Positions 11,702-22,637 of a stretch of DNA of 64,000 nt are shown in pieces. The stretch is from Glebionis coronaria (lineage: Eukaryota; Streptophyta; Magnoliopsida; Asterales; Asteraceae). The notes beneath the pieces are model-generated. The model was not told the origin of the DNA. It ran no database searches and was given only the letters and a program-made list of their open reading frames with translations. The translations under genes and the position numbers were made by a program. The stretch covers positions 497,943,627 through 498,007,626 of the forward strand of contig CM046881.1 in assembly GCA_025667525.1 (NCBI GenBank), read 5' to 3'. Every line of letters begins with the position of its first letter. Positions within the stretch are counted from its first letter, which is position 1.

Positions 11702-14700
11702 TGATGAGATGGAATTTATACATGATCTCATCGTTCTTTTCGGGCTTTAAATGCATTAAAATGTCATAAAAATACCATATATATGCTTGTATTTGTTTAC
11801 TTGTGTGTTTTAGGTATGGATATCGTGAAAAAGACAAAAGATCACAAGAAACAAGGAAAAATGGACACGAGAAACGAAGCCGTACAAAGAACTGGGCCCT
11901 AGTTCATGAATTATCCAAGATTAAACCTTGAAGACTTGAAGAAATACAAGATTGATCCTCAATGAATGAAGAAATGACACTTAAAACAACTTGTATATTC
12001 ATAATTACAAGTTTGGTCCCTTAAGTTTGTCAAAATTACAAAATGGTCCTTCAACTTTGAAGATTTGACAAGATTAGTCCCTCATCAATTCTAATTTGTC
12101 AATTATGGTCCCTCATGAAGTCAAAGATACATTGAATACCTTTGAAGATCAAGAATGTCCAAAATCAGTCCCTCAAATATTCAAACATGGCTAAAACTAC
12201 CCTTGAAACACTTTTGCCAAAGTTTTGTGCCAAAAGTGTGAAGATGAAAACTTATTTAACAAAGGGAATGGGGTTTTGTTGGCTGAAAACGTTTAATACC
12301 CATTTCACCAAAACACAAGGGCCAAAGGTGCACAACTGAAACTTTCAAACACAATTTGCGCCAAACACTTACCTTTCCCCAATTTTCGGATCAAAAGTTA
12401 CTACTATTCACCTTGATGAACCCAATAACTCCCACCACTTAAACAAAGGGTAAACTCCAATTACCCATACCCACGTGTGATTCACACATGCAGAAACCCA
12501 TCCCAACATTAAATCCCTCTTCTCCACTCACCCTTGGACCCTACACTCAACCTCATCCACCAATGAAAACGCAACTTTCTCCCCAAGGCAAATGACATGT
12601 CAAGATCAACAGCTTAGAGTCATAGCTTAACTCCAAAGCTAAAATGAACATCCCTGGTGCATTTGGACAGCTCACACACATCAAACGGCCTCAAGAACTC
12701 AAGGGCAATTTTAAGAATTCATAGCTAGGGTTTTTTGCATTCTAATATCATCTGTTAGGCATATAAAAGGAGACCTCAACTTGTGAGAGTCCCTTTTTTC
12801 TAGTTTTACCTTTAAAACATTGTAATTCCTTTTTGAAATTTATAAAAGTTGGTATCTTGAGAAAATTGTAATTCCTTTTTATGTTTTTGAAAGTTGGTGT
12901 TGTTTAACGGTAATTCTGAGTTCCATTTGATGTTATAAGTGTGCTTGAATCATTTGGTTCAAGGACGTTTATGTTTGGTAAGGTTTTCAAGTTTGAAAAA
13001 AGCTTGAAAAGTGGTTTCTGATTTTGCTATTTTACTTGTACTAATCCTTAGCCAAAAGCCTTAAGCTCCTTCAAGCTTGTTGACACCAAGCCTGAGAAGA
13101 GTTTTAAGCTATTGGGTGAGTTGTTTGTTCATTGTGTTGAAGAAATCAAGCCCTTGAGTTTCTGCTTTGAAACATCAACCAAGGCAGTCATCCATCTTTC
13201 TGGTTGAAGTACCTTGGTCTTGTTCTAGTTATTGAACAAGGTCCAAGGAGCATTGCTGGTCCTCCTAGGATGTTGTGGAGGACAGGTATAAGCTCTTGTT
13301 AAGTTTCCTCTCAAAAATCATATGATCTTGTTTGTTTTGTATTTTGGTATGTGATTTGGTGATTTTGTGTTTGTGCTTTGTGTTTTATGGTTGCAACTGT
13401 TAGTTGTCACCTAGTGTAGCTATTTGATCTATAAAATCAGTAGGTTGTTTGAAGGATTAAGAATTTTGTTTGAAAAGTGATTAATAAAGGATTGTTTGGG
13501 ATTAATGGTTCATAAGGCCTTGTGGCCTTGTGCCCTTGGTTCTTAGGGTTTGGGAAGTCTAAACAAGTCATAATATACAAGTTTCAGTCATTGGTTAAGT
13601 TTCTGAAAGTTTGGGAAAAGGATTTGAAGTTTTGCAAAAATCTGATAAAAGTGTTTTTGAAATTGGTCAAACACATCAGATCCAATAACTTCTTTGTTAG
13701 TTGGATCTAAGGTCTCAAATCAGGTTTGGGAATAGTTTGGGTGATAAGCTATCTATTGGTTATCTGATTGTTGAATTTGGTAGCTTATTGAGTGTGCTAT
13801 AGCTTATTAAAGTTGGCTGAAGTGGTCTTTTGCATCAACAAAGTGACCACCTCATTTAGTGCTTGCATTTGTACTTCTAGCGTAAGGATTGTTGTTTTGT
13901 TGCTTGGATCCTGTTATTGTGTTGCTTGTGAAGATATTTGGCTACTTAGATTGTTTTGTTGATAGCTTATAAGCTTACTGGCTTATTGGATTATTTGTGC
14001 CAAAACTCATCAAGTCTACCCAACTGGTAGACCTTGATTCACAAGGTTTGTACTCAAGCCTTGACCAACAGGGTGAAAACAAAGTCTCAACACTTCATTA
14101 AGTGTCAACATCCAAATTGTGCTTGTCAGCGTTTGATTTTCTCTTGTCAGCGTTTGACTTTTGGTCAAACTTGGTCTTATAGCTTATTGAATCTGTTTAG
14201 CTTATTGGTACATGCAACAACTTGGTTTTTGTAATAGAACTCATTTTTTCAGCTTAAAACAAGTCTGGAAGGTTACAAGTCTTTTGGTTAAGCTTTTGCT
14301 AGAAAACTAGCTTATTTGGCTTTTTTAGCCAACTTATTGGTTCATACAGCTTATTCTACTTGTCTTTTTGTGATTTTCTTAATTGATTATTCTTAGTTAA
14401 GCTATTTGTGAGCTTTTGCAACAAACTAGAGCTTCTGACACAGCCTAGAACTCTATCCCGACTATTTTGTCGTTTTGTGGAATTGTTCTTTGCTTATTTC
14501 TGGCTTATTGAGTGTGCTTTTTCAAAATTTCTTTTTACAGATCTCTTTAGTATCCCAAAAGACGGTTGTGTGTCAAATTAGAGCTTATGGCATTGGCTTA
14601 TTACTTAATGGGCTTATTGGCCCAATAGGAATAAGCTGTTTGTTCATTAAGCTGTGATAAGCTCGCTTTCAGCTTTTGGGCCTTCAGAGTTTTGTGTTTA

Positions 14701-15592
14701 GAATTGAATTTTGAGTCAGATAGTGCTTTTACAAGTCATTTGGGCTTATTTTGAATTTCTGGGCTAAAAAGCCCATTAAGCTTGACTGTTTTTTATTTTA
14801 GCCCATTTGGGGGCCCATTAAGGGTAATTTGTTAATTTCACTTTCATTTTCTGATTATTTAGGTTAAAATAACCTAGTTTGCAAGTTTTTTTAATTTTTT
14901 ATAATTTTTGGATTTTTAATATTATTTTAATATTATTTTTCAAATTTCATATTTTTGCACTTTTTATATTTTTCTTAGCTTAAATACATTAAAATAGGAA
15001 TTTTGCAACTCTTAGATTAATTTTGTCATCTTTAGATTAGTTTTTATAATTATTTTAAGTTTTAATAGTTTTTAAATCATTTTAAATAGTTTTTATTAGT
15101 TTAAAATTTTCTAATAATAATTTTTAATCTTTTTAGGTCATTTTAGAGGTTTACCAATTGAAAAATCTTTATTTGGGCTTTTTGATAATTAATTTGATTT
15201 TTAGGGCTTTAATTAGCATTTAAAAATTAATATTTAATTAATTAAAAGGTTTGAAAAAGTTTTGATCATTGGTAAACTCTTAGTTTATTTATTTTGATTT
15301 CGGTGAATTTTTGGTAATTTTTAGGATTAATTTTTATTTTTGCTCATTTTACGGTTTTACGTGTAATCGTAGTAGTAATTAATTTCACGTCTTCGTCATC
15401 CTCTTTTCTCATCCCCTTCTATCCAATATTAATCTCAAACCTTGCTATATTTTAGTCACACACATATACCTCCTCGGGAAACGAACTTCATTGGGTCATT
15501 AGTGTTTGATTTTCCTAAATCATCACTTAATACTTACCGCTCATTTACGCTCTTTTGTTTTCCTAAACAAGAGACGTAATTTACCACAATCA
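11702..15592 (+). repeat. Element B 3' LTR (3891 bp)
   Basis: Near-identical to 1239-5135, with TATAAAAG at 12762-12769. It ends CA at 15592 and is followed by the target duplication GTAAT at 15593-15597. Confidence 0.93.
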
Positions 15593-15597
15593 GTAAT

Positions 15598-15876
15598 AAA
15601 GTAAAGGTTCAACAAGAACACAAAGGTTTTCCATATTCATACCGTTCAACAAAAGACACTCTCAGAGTTTGGTTGCTAAAGAAGCAGATATTAGAGAAAC
15701 AAGCGTCTCAGGGGTTTCACAATTTAGCTTCTACAATGACTTACAGTCAAATTACAGGCTGTAACTCGCTCCTCAACGACAGGGAAGTTTATCTCTTCAC
15801 CGATAACTTACCCTCACAACGAGAAATTAATATTTCTCGGTCACGAGCTTCTCTTAAAACTATTCAAAAGTTTTAA
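15598..15876 (+). pseudogene. C1 gag/linker protein, continuation after element B
   Basis: If B and one copy of its 5 bp duplication are ignored, the frame at 1238 continues here without a shift for about 93 codons to the TAA at 15874-15876. The segment includes TLRVWLLKKQILEKQASQGF, which fits the same linker family by recall. The last ~45 codons run into the first unit of the hairpin repeat, so the protein tail is repeat-derived and the original continuation toward integrase is missing. Confidence 0.6.
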
Positions 15877-16331
15877 GCTCGTGTAATGGCTTATAGTTAA
15901 ATTACAGACTGTAACCCGGGCTCACAAGACAGGAAAGTTCATCCCGAGTATGACTTATCCGCAGAACGAGAAATTCAGTTTTCTTAGACACGAGCTTCCA
16001 TCAAAACTATTCTAAAGTTTTCAGCTCGTGTATATGACTTCTAAGAACATCACAACTTAGGACTCGGACCTCAAATAAGGAAAGTTAATCTCTGATGATA
16101 GCTTATCCTTCTCAACGAGAAATTAATATTTCTCGGTCATGAGCTTCCTATAAAAACATTCAAAGTTTTTAAGTTCATGAAAAACGACTTCTAAGTAAAT
16201 GTCAGCTTAGAACTCGTCCTTCCACTTAAGGAAAGTTTATCACAGATGATAACTTATCCTACACAACGGGAAATTAATTTTTCTCGGTCATGAGCTAGTC
16301 ACAAAACATTCAAAGTTTTGAGCTCATGTAA
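15735..16331 (+). repeat. Four ~150 bp tandem repeats, each with paired hairpins
   Basis: Units begin near 15735, 15886, 16034 and 16185; the GAGAAATT landmark sits at 15821, 15968, 16117 and 16268 (spacing 147-151). Each unit has an inverted repeat around a variable loop: CACGAGCTT/AAGCTCGTG in unit 1, CACGAGCT/AGCTCGTG in unit 2, CATGAGCTT/AAGTTCATG in unit 3 and CATGAGCT/AGCTCATG in unit 4. Units 1 and 3 also have a second perfect hairpin, CGAGAAAT-TAAT-ATTTCTCG. Confidence 0.85.
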
Positions 16332-18554
16332 ATCGGAATTTATTTAAAAACCGTTGAACATAATTTTTCAAGAATATCTCAAAAAGATTTTTTTAAATCT
16401 TTCAAAATTGTGTGTTCAACACTCCCTTCCTCATATGTGGTTTTCATATATCAAAATTGTCATATGTTATTTTGATCAATTTTTGAGGGGGATCGTTTTA
16501 AAATCAAGCCTTTTAATGTTGTTGGGTACATCTCTAAAATTTTCATATTTTATGTATCCAACACATTCCGAAAATGATATTAAATCTGTCATATATATTA
16601 TCGGTAATGGCATCTCAACTCCGTACCTCAACATATTTTGTGGTGTCGTTTTTCTAAAATTTTGTCAAATTTTGTCTCAAGAGACACATATATTGTTGAG
16701 GGGGAGCGACCCGACTGAAAATATTCCATGATTCATGCTTGCACACATGTTTCTCTCCCGTCGATTTTTCGGAAATTGTCATATTTTAATAAATTGGTAT
16801 CTCTAATATTATATTTTTATATTAGAGATCGGGAGAAAATGTGATTAAAATGCAATATGTGATCTTAAAGACTCAAGTGCAACTCTTTCCTTCACATGCC
16901 AAACTATTTCGTATATCGATGCATGTGTGTAGGGGGAGCTTTTTGGAAATGTAAAACTTTCAAGTGTTTAAAGTTTTGATTTTTATCAAACACTTTGAAT
17001 GGTCTTCAATGGTTTATGGTTACGATCTATACCCGAAACAACCTACTATCCACGACGGAACGATGGAGTCAAAAGGTGGTTTAGGATAGGAAACTAAGTC
17101 CTATGATCCAACCAGAACCGGAGGGATCTACCCAAGGACATTCTAATGCTAGAAATAGTTGTCCTTAGGAAAGATGGAGTTGAATGAAGCTGAATGCGGA
17201 CCAATTACTTAAGTTAGCACTGGAACAATCACAACAAGGTGCTAGTGATGACGTATTTGTAAGCATTGAAGGAGTTGAATATTCTATGCAACTTAGGGAG
17301 AAACCGGGTTAACACATATCTTGAAGTCAAATGTCATGGACCCAATGATGCGATGCACAACCCTTCCCCAGCCATTCGAGTTTCTCTCAAAAGAAACTTG
17401 TCTCATTGTCACGGAGATCAACACGTATCTATTGACTTTCTCACTCCGAGTTAGTTAATATTGAAAAGGTGGCAGTCTGCTCCAGCCTCCGATTACCAAA
17501 ATGCACTTACTGAGTCTAGAGCCAAACGAGATCTATCTATCATCTTTTTAGGACACAATCGAGTCCTACGCATTATCCTGCGATACTGCCAGAACATCTG
17601 AGTGATACGATTCACAATGAAGATGGAAATCCTACTTGAGCCAGCATCAAACAAGCTCGTGGTAGGTAACTTGTGCGATTCTACACGAATCAAACTTGTG
17701 AGAACTGGAAAGCAACTAAGTTTGGATTCTTAATTGATTCAAACTTGATTCCAGGTTTCTTTGCAAAATCCGTGTGATCTTGCCAGAACATTCAGAGTGA
17801 CACTCCTTAGTGCTCACAGTGACGAATGGAAATCCTTCTAGTGTTAACATCAAACAGCACTGCGGTAGGTGACTCGCAAGATTCTCTATGAATCAAGCTT
17901 GTGACAAACTGGAAAGCAACAATGGTGCGATTCTTTTAGAATCAAACTTGTTCCAGGAAATCTGAATTGACGACTCTAATCAGACGGATAATTTATCCTT
18001 ATGATTTACTCTTTACGTTCGCAGTCTGCTTTGAGACGGTCGAGTAAAGAGAACTGGCTACTACCGCCGGGAAACCCTGTCAAGGAGATTCTTAATCGAA
18101 TCTACCCGATCACAGGTACGGTGTCTAATACCGTCTAAACGGTCTTCACCGACCGGAGGTAAAATGCTACCGAGTTAGGATGAAATGTTCAAATCCATTT
18201 TATCCGTGTCTATATATGTTGCTGCATAACAAGAAGGTGGCGTAGTTGTGTAACCGATGTCGATTTAGAAGTCACAAGAGCACAAGATGGCGATACACAA
18301 GATACCTAAGAATGTAAGAATGTAATAGGTCATCTTAGTCACAAGGAGCACAGATGAAGACCTCAAGCACTCAAAGTCAAATGACAAAGGCTCAAGATAA
18401 AGATCACAAAAGCATGAAGGAACAAAGTTGTTACAAACAAGATCAAGACAAAGATACAAGACCAAAGAAGGAAGATCTCCTCTACAAGAATGTATTCACT
18501 CAATCATCTTATGTTTTTTAAGCTTTTTAAGATGACCGATACATTGGGGTAGAT
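16332..18554 (+). other. C1 3' noncoding region
   Basis: No credible coding region. It contains three G-rich tracts resembling polypurine tracts (near 16486, 16695 and 16931), a hairpin at 16800-16828 (TCTCTAATAT arms), and two diverged ~195 bp repeats. By position it links the C1 ORF to the LTR at 18555. Confidence 0.5.
17575..17962 (+). repeat. Two diverged ~195 bp tandem repeats
   Basis: The phrase TGCCAGAACAT occurs at 17586 and 17781. Each copy continues through GATGGAAATCC-like, GGTAGGTRACT, AAACTGGAAAGCAAC-like and TTCCAGG segments. No coding potential is shared between the copies. Confidence 0.7.
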
Positions 18555-18910
18555 TGTTAACCCTATATTTTATATAGTCGAACAAGAATGTAATAGGTCA
18601 TCTTAGTCGTTAAAGGTCTTGTATTGTAATAGGTTAGTCGGGAAAACCGGGCTTGGACTTTAAGCTAATATTGTATAAGTTAGGGGCGTAAGCACAAAAC
18701 AAAGCCAAGCCCGGCGCAAGGATACTAAACCCATGACCCATATGCCAAGGGTATATATACCCTCTTCCATGTATGGAAGAGGGTGTTGGTTCATTTTACT
18801 CTCTCTCTCTAGTAAACATAAAACCTTCCACCATCTCTCTTGTTTCTCTTTCTACTTTTCTTCTCTTTCTCTCTCTAGAATCTTGTGTTATGGATTAAGT
18901 GGGATTAACA
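18555..18910 (+). repeat. LTR at the right end of C1 (356 bp)
   Basis: Begins TGTTAA and ends TTAACA, a 6 bp terminal inverted repeat, and is preceded by TTGGGGTAGAT, a plausible polypurine tract. No primer site follows, so it fits a 3' or solo LTR. A second copy is not in the window, so boundaries rest on the terminal repeats alone. Confidence 0.55.
18748..18784 (+). promoter_or_regulatory. Overlapping palindromes at the TATA region of the C1 LTR
   Basis: A 16 bp perfect palindrome AGGGTATATATACCCT (18748-18763) contains the TATA element. It overlaps a hairpin with 12 bp arms, ACCCTCTTCCAT and ATGGAAGAGGGT (18759-18770 and 18773-18784), with a 2-base loop. Confidence 0.65.
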
Positions 18911-18921
18911 AGAAAAGGTAA

Positions 18922-19107
18922 ACTTTACAACGTTGGAGTGTTGCTTTTGGAGCTGACAACCAGAAGAGCATCAATGAGACCTGTGAGGCTATCACATTGA
19001 GTTCTATATTACCCAAATATGTACGAATACGATTGAGTCAAGCTCTTGTTCAGCGCCTTTGCAGCCATAACTCATACATTACGTTAAAAGGAAATAGTGT
19101 ACCTTGA
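18922..19107 (+). other. Unrecognised 61-codon open stretch
   Basis: Between in-frame stops, this codes a peptide of natural-looking composition (includes WSVAFGADNQKSINETCEAI) with no ATG at its start. It could be an exon remnant of a host gene or of another transposon. I do not recognise it. Confidence 0.2.
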
Positions 19108-21026
19108 CTGTGTGTTTCGAAAGTAGATTGTTTGAGTTGAGAAATGGTAGTCCTAAATGTGCAGAGAGATTATGAGCTTCTGTGATATGGTCAGCTGTAG
19201 CACACCTGGTCCAATGGGTTTGATGTCACTTGCATAACAAGAGAGACCCGATGGACATTTGTGATCCTAAACTGAGACGTCGGTAGATCCCTAGAAGCAT
19301 GAAATTCTGCATATACCAGCAGTATGGTTTCTATGCATCATTCCTCATGATGGCAACCACCCAATCATGAAGAGTGGTTGCAATGGTCAAAGAGCTCGTA
19401 CGAGGACTCGGTGATGTCAGACCCAGAAACCATTTCCCATCCACCATGGCCTTACAAGCTTATCTAACTGGTTGTACGGATTCTCACATACTCTCATTTT
19501 CTTTATTTAGAAGTCAGAGGTGCTCCTAACATGTAGTTTTGACCTTACGGATAAGAATTTAATACAAAGAACTAGTTTTCATTCTCCCTCTAGTCTCTAC
19601 TTAAGAGCTTGGTGCTAAACAAGATACAACAAGGTGAATTTGACTACTCTGTGAGTAATATGCTTTAGTTGAGGGCGGAAACTGTTGAGGCGTCGGTTTG
19701 TGCTTCAGTTATGATTGAACTTGTAGTTTTCTGTGAGTAATATGCATGTTCAAACTAATATTGTTTGAATTATTTGCAAATCCTTTTATTAAATATTTCA
19801 AACTAATATTGTTTGAATTATTTGCAAATCCTTTCATATCACCCCTAATTACGTACTCTCTATTCCTTTTTGTCTGCTCAACATGTCTAAATATCATTAC
19901 AAAGATAAGCTTAAACAAACACCCCCTAATTAGCTTATGTGGCTTTGGATTAGGTTTTATAAATTCATTTTTAGGCTAATTTGAAATTTATTATGACATA
20001 ATAAGCTTATACCAGCACCATAAGCTTCAAAATAAGCCTAAAAACAAGCTTACAAAAAATATGTCCAAAATCGAGCTTAAACAAACAGACACAAATTAGC
20101 TCAGATTCAAATTAGCTTAAATTAGATTCAAATTAGGGCAAAAATTAGATTAGAATACCAATCCCTAATACAATCAAATCAAATCAAATACCAAACCCTA
20201 ATACAATCGAATCAAGACAAATCAAATCAAATCAGAGTAATTAGAGATAAAACCTTATGACGGCGTGCGATGGGTTACGGCGTGCGAAGACGATGGCGGG
20301 GGTTAATGGTGTTTAGAGGGAAATGAATGTCCGTTAATGGTGTTTTTTGGACGGGTTAATGGTGTTTAGAGGGAAATGAATTTGGGGATAATTTAAATAT
20401 TTTTAATCAGTTAAGTTTTTAAATACTTATCTTTTTAATATTTTATAAAGTTTGTTTAGACTAAATGATACTCAGGTTTTTAATAAGTTTTTTAGGAAAG
20501 TATTTTAAGTTTTAATCGGTTGTATTTTTTTAATATTTTATAAAGTTTTGTATATAGTTTTAATCATAACTTTTATTTTAGTTTTAATCAGTTGTCATTA
20601 TTTTATAATATTTATAAAGTTATATATATATTTTTAATGAAAACTTTATAAACTATAAGGGTCAGAAAAGTAAGGATGTTAATGGGTCGGTTTTCGCGAC
20701 TAGTTTTAGTTAGTCATGTCACATTTATTTATAGTATTTAGATTAATTAAGATGGAGTGAAAAATATTTAAGACATGATACCGTAATGAAAAACTAGTAC
20801 TCTCAAATTTTATATAAAATATTTTTTTGTTTATAATGTTAATAGAAAATAAACGTAACAAATACGAATGTTGAAATGTAACATAATATAAGTATTAACC
20901 CTGTGATTTAAAAGTACTTTTAAACAAATTTAATATGATATAACTTACACTGGTCTTTTATATATCATTAAAACTTATCATGAACTAACAGAAATAAAGT
21001 AAGTTAAAGAAAACGTAAATATTTAC
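19108..21026. other. Unassigned AT-rich sequence with short duplications
   Basis: No recognisable gene. A ~45 bp direct duplication lies at 19749-19836 (CAAACTAATATTGTTTGAAT twice). The phrase GTTAATGGTGTTTAGAGGGA occurs at about 20303 and 20358. A CTTAAACAAACACCCCC end-like sequence near 19908 resembles a transposon terminus, but I could not find its partner. Confidence 0.4.
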
Positions 21027-21282
21027 ATATTTCCGACCCCTTTGTGATGGATAAGTATAGTGTCGGTAGGCCGTCGGCAATTCGTCGCAAAATAAACAAA
21101 AAACCGACAGATTTCCGACGAAAACATTTTTCCTCGGAAATCCGTCACAAAACTGTCTGAAAATCTTCTTAGAACATTGACCACAATATCAGTCGGGAAT
21201 GTGTAGGAATTTCGTCGGTAATTGGCGACAGTTTTCCATCCGTCGGAAATTTTGTCGCTGAAAGTCTTTTTTTCTAGTAGTG
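21027..21282 (-). mobile_element. CACTA-type transposon end (remnant)
   Basis: Read on the minus strand it begins CACTACTAGAAAAA at 21282 and continues with at least six spaced CCGACG / TTCCGACG-like subterminal repeats, typical of plant CACTA elements. The other terminus and transposase were not found, so this is a truncated end. It lies against a truncated LTR of element A. Confidence 0.7.
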
Positions 21283-21294
21283 TATACGTCATCA

Positions 21295-21394
21295 ACCTTG
21301 TTTATGTGTCTTGTGTAATTCCGCTATGCTAATCACATATGAACGAGATGCATTCCTAGTAAGCTTAATCGATCCGTGAATTTTGGTTTCAACA
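21295..21394 (+). repeat. Element A 5' LTR, last 100 bp only
   Basis: Ends GGTTTCAACA, directly followed by the primer site; aligns to 35666-35765. Confidence 0.8.
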
Positions 21395-21396
21395 AT

Positions 21397-21408
21397 TGGT
21401 ATCAGAGC
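21397..21408 (+). other. Element A primer binding site (initiator tRNA-Met)
   Basis: TGGTATCAGAGC, the standard plant copia primer site, two bases after the LTR end. Confidence 0.85.
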
Positions 21409-22092
21409 GGGTGGCTCTCGATGCTAGGATTAACAAGGTGGTCGAGTCGAAGAACGAAGCTTAAAAAATTCGTATTTTTTTTAAGTTCGTATGTTTCTGC
21501 ACAACTGTTTTTAAACAGCGATATCTCCTTCGTTAACCGTTAGATCGTCGTGAAATTTTTGTTGTAGGTTCTTCACATATATGTCTTGAATCTCAACGGA
21601 GGTATCGTCGATCTGAGATGTTATGAAAGAGATATACATCGTCGAATGTTGCTGCAGAAGGAGGTATACATTTTCTGTTTTTATTTTTCTTAAATAAGAT
21701 TTATGGTTTCTTCCCCTAAACATTATATCGACTTTAAAGCAAAAAAGTGTGAGATTCGTGGCTTGTATAATGCATAATGATACAAGATTCGAGCTAAGGT
21801 TAAATTACAAACCCTAAGTTAGGGTTTCGATGCATAAACCCTACATTTTGAACGAATGTTTGTAGCTTCTAGTTACGTGTGATTCAAAGGTGAATTCGTG
21901 ATCATGGGTTGTAAATTCGTGATATTAATAACATCAACAGGGATCGTGGTTGAACAAGCAAGGTAATAGACGTATGGATCTGTGTACATATGGAAGAAAC
22001 CTTGTCATAGACGCAGCAAAGAGAATGATGTGTTGATTTTTTGTTTATTATAAGTTTGTGGTCCCAGGTCTGTTCACACGTGATGATCGTCA
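21409..22092 (+). other. Element A interior, left part
   Basis: Noncoding; no frame with recognisable domains. It ends with CGTCA (22088-22092), the target site used by D. Confidence 0.6.
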
Positions 22093-22585
22093 TGTTGATC
22101 CTAAACTTAGATCGATTTAGCTTGTGTAAACGAGAATGAATCAAGTTAAACACTTAGAGATACTTTGTTTTATATGAAAAAATTTAAGTATTATGCGGAA
22201 TTAATACTTAAACAAGAACACATAAACAAGATAAATCAAACTTTCACTTTGATTGATTAATCGAACTTGCGTACAATGAAAGTGAGAAAACATATATTAA
22301 ACTAAAACCTAAAGGCCTCCTTTTATAGACTAAGGAGTCTTGTACAAGAGTCTACGTATCAACTATTTTAGGTAAAGATAAACATAGAAAATACATTGAC
22401 AAACATATCTCTACTAGAAACATAAAAGGTGTAGACAAAGTATCCTATCAGTGATTGACTTCTTCTCATCAATGCTTGACTTCTTATTGTCAATGCTTGA
22501 TCTGACAACGCTTGATTTCTTCCTATCAACGTCCAATTTCCTCTTGTCAGCGTCTAAGTGTCTTGGCTTCATTTTATTCCCAACA
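22093..22585 (-). repeat. Element D 3' LTR
   Basis: 493 bp. The TATA box (TATAAAAG, minus strand) is at 22320-22327. It contains several TGTCARCG-type motifs at 22489-22545. Confidence 0.93.
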
Positions 22586-22600
22586 ATCCTCCCCTAAACT
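22586..22600 (-). other. Element D polypurine tract
   Basis: On the minus strand TTTAGGGGAGGATT abuts the 3' LTR. Confidence 0.75.
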
Positions 22601-22637
22601 TGGTATCTACTCTAGTAATCAAGTTTCTGAATAAAAA

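Larger units (their letters stand above)
1239..15592 (+). mobile_element. Element B: Athila-like Ty3-gypsy retrotransposon, gag-protease only
   Basis: Two LTRs of 3897 and 3891 bp both run TGATGAGATGG...TACCACAATCA and are flanked by the 5 bp direct repeat GTAAT (1234-1238, 15593-15597). A tRNA-Asp-type primer site follows the 5' LTR and a G-rich polypurine tract precedes the 3' LTR. The 6.6 kb interior encodes Athila-type gag and a retropepsin but no reverse transcriptase, RNase H or integrase, so mobility would need enzymes from a relative. The LTRs differ by roughly 2-3 percent in the first 450 bases compared by eye. The gag frame has a frameshift and a nonsense codon. It inserted into the C1 reading frame. 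Confidence 0.93.

Noticed and set aside
15735..16331. CRISPR-like array
   Set aside because: Only four units of ~150 bp, no short identical repeats with unique spacers, and a plant context; it is a diverged tandem repeat.
18931..18985. Receptor-kinase-like peptide (VGVLLLEL) in another frame
   Set aside because: Only about eight residues match a kinase pattern, with a stop soon after and no flanking kinase motifs.
19906..20110. MITE suggested by CTTAAACAAACACCCCC
   Set aside because: No inverted partner or target duplication could be found, so only one end-like sequence exists.
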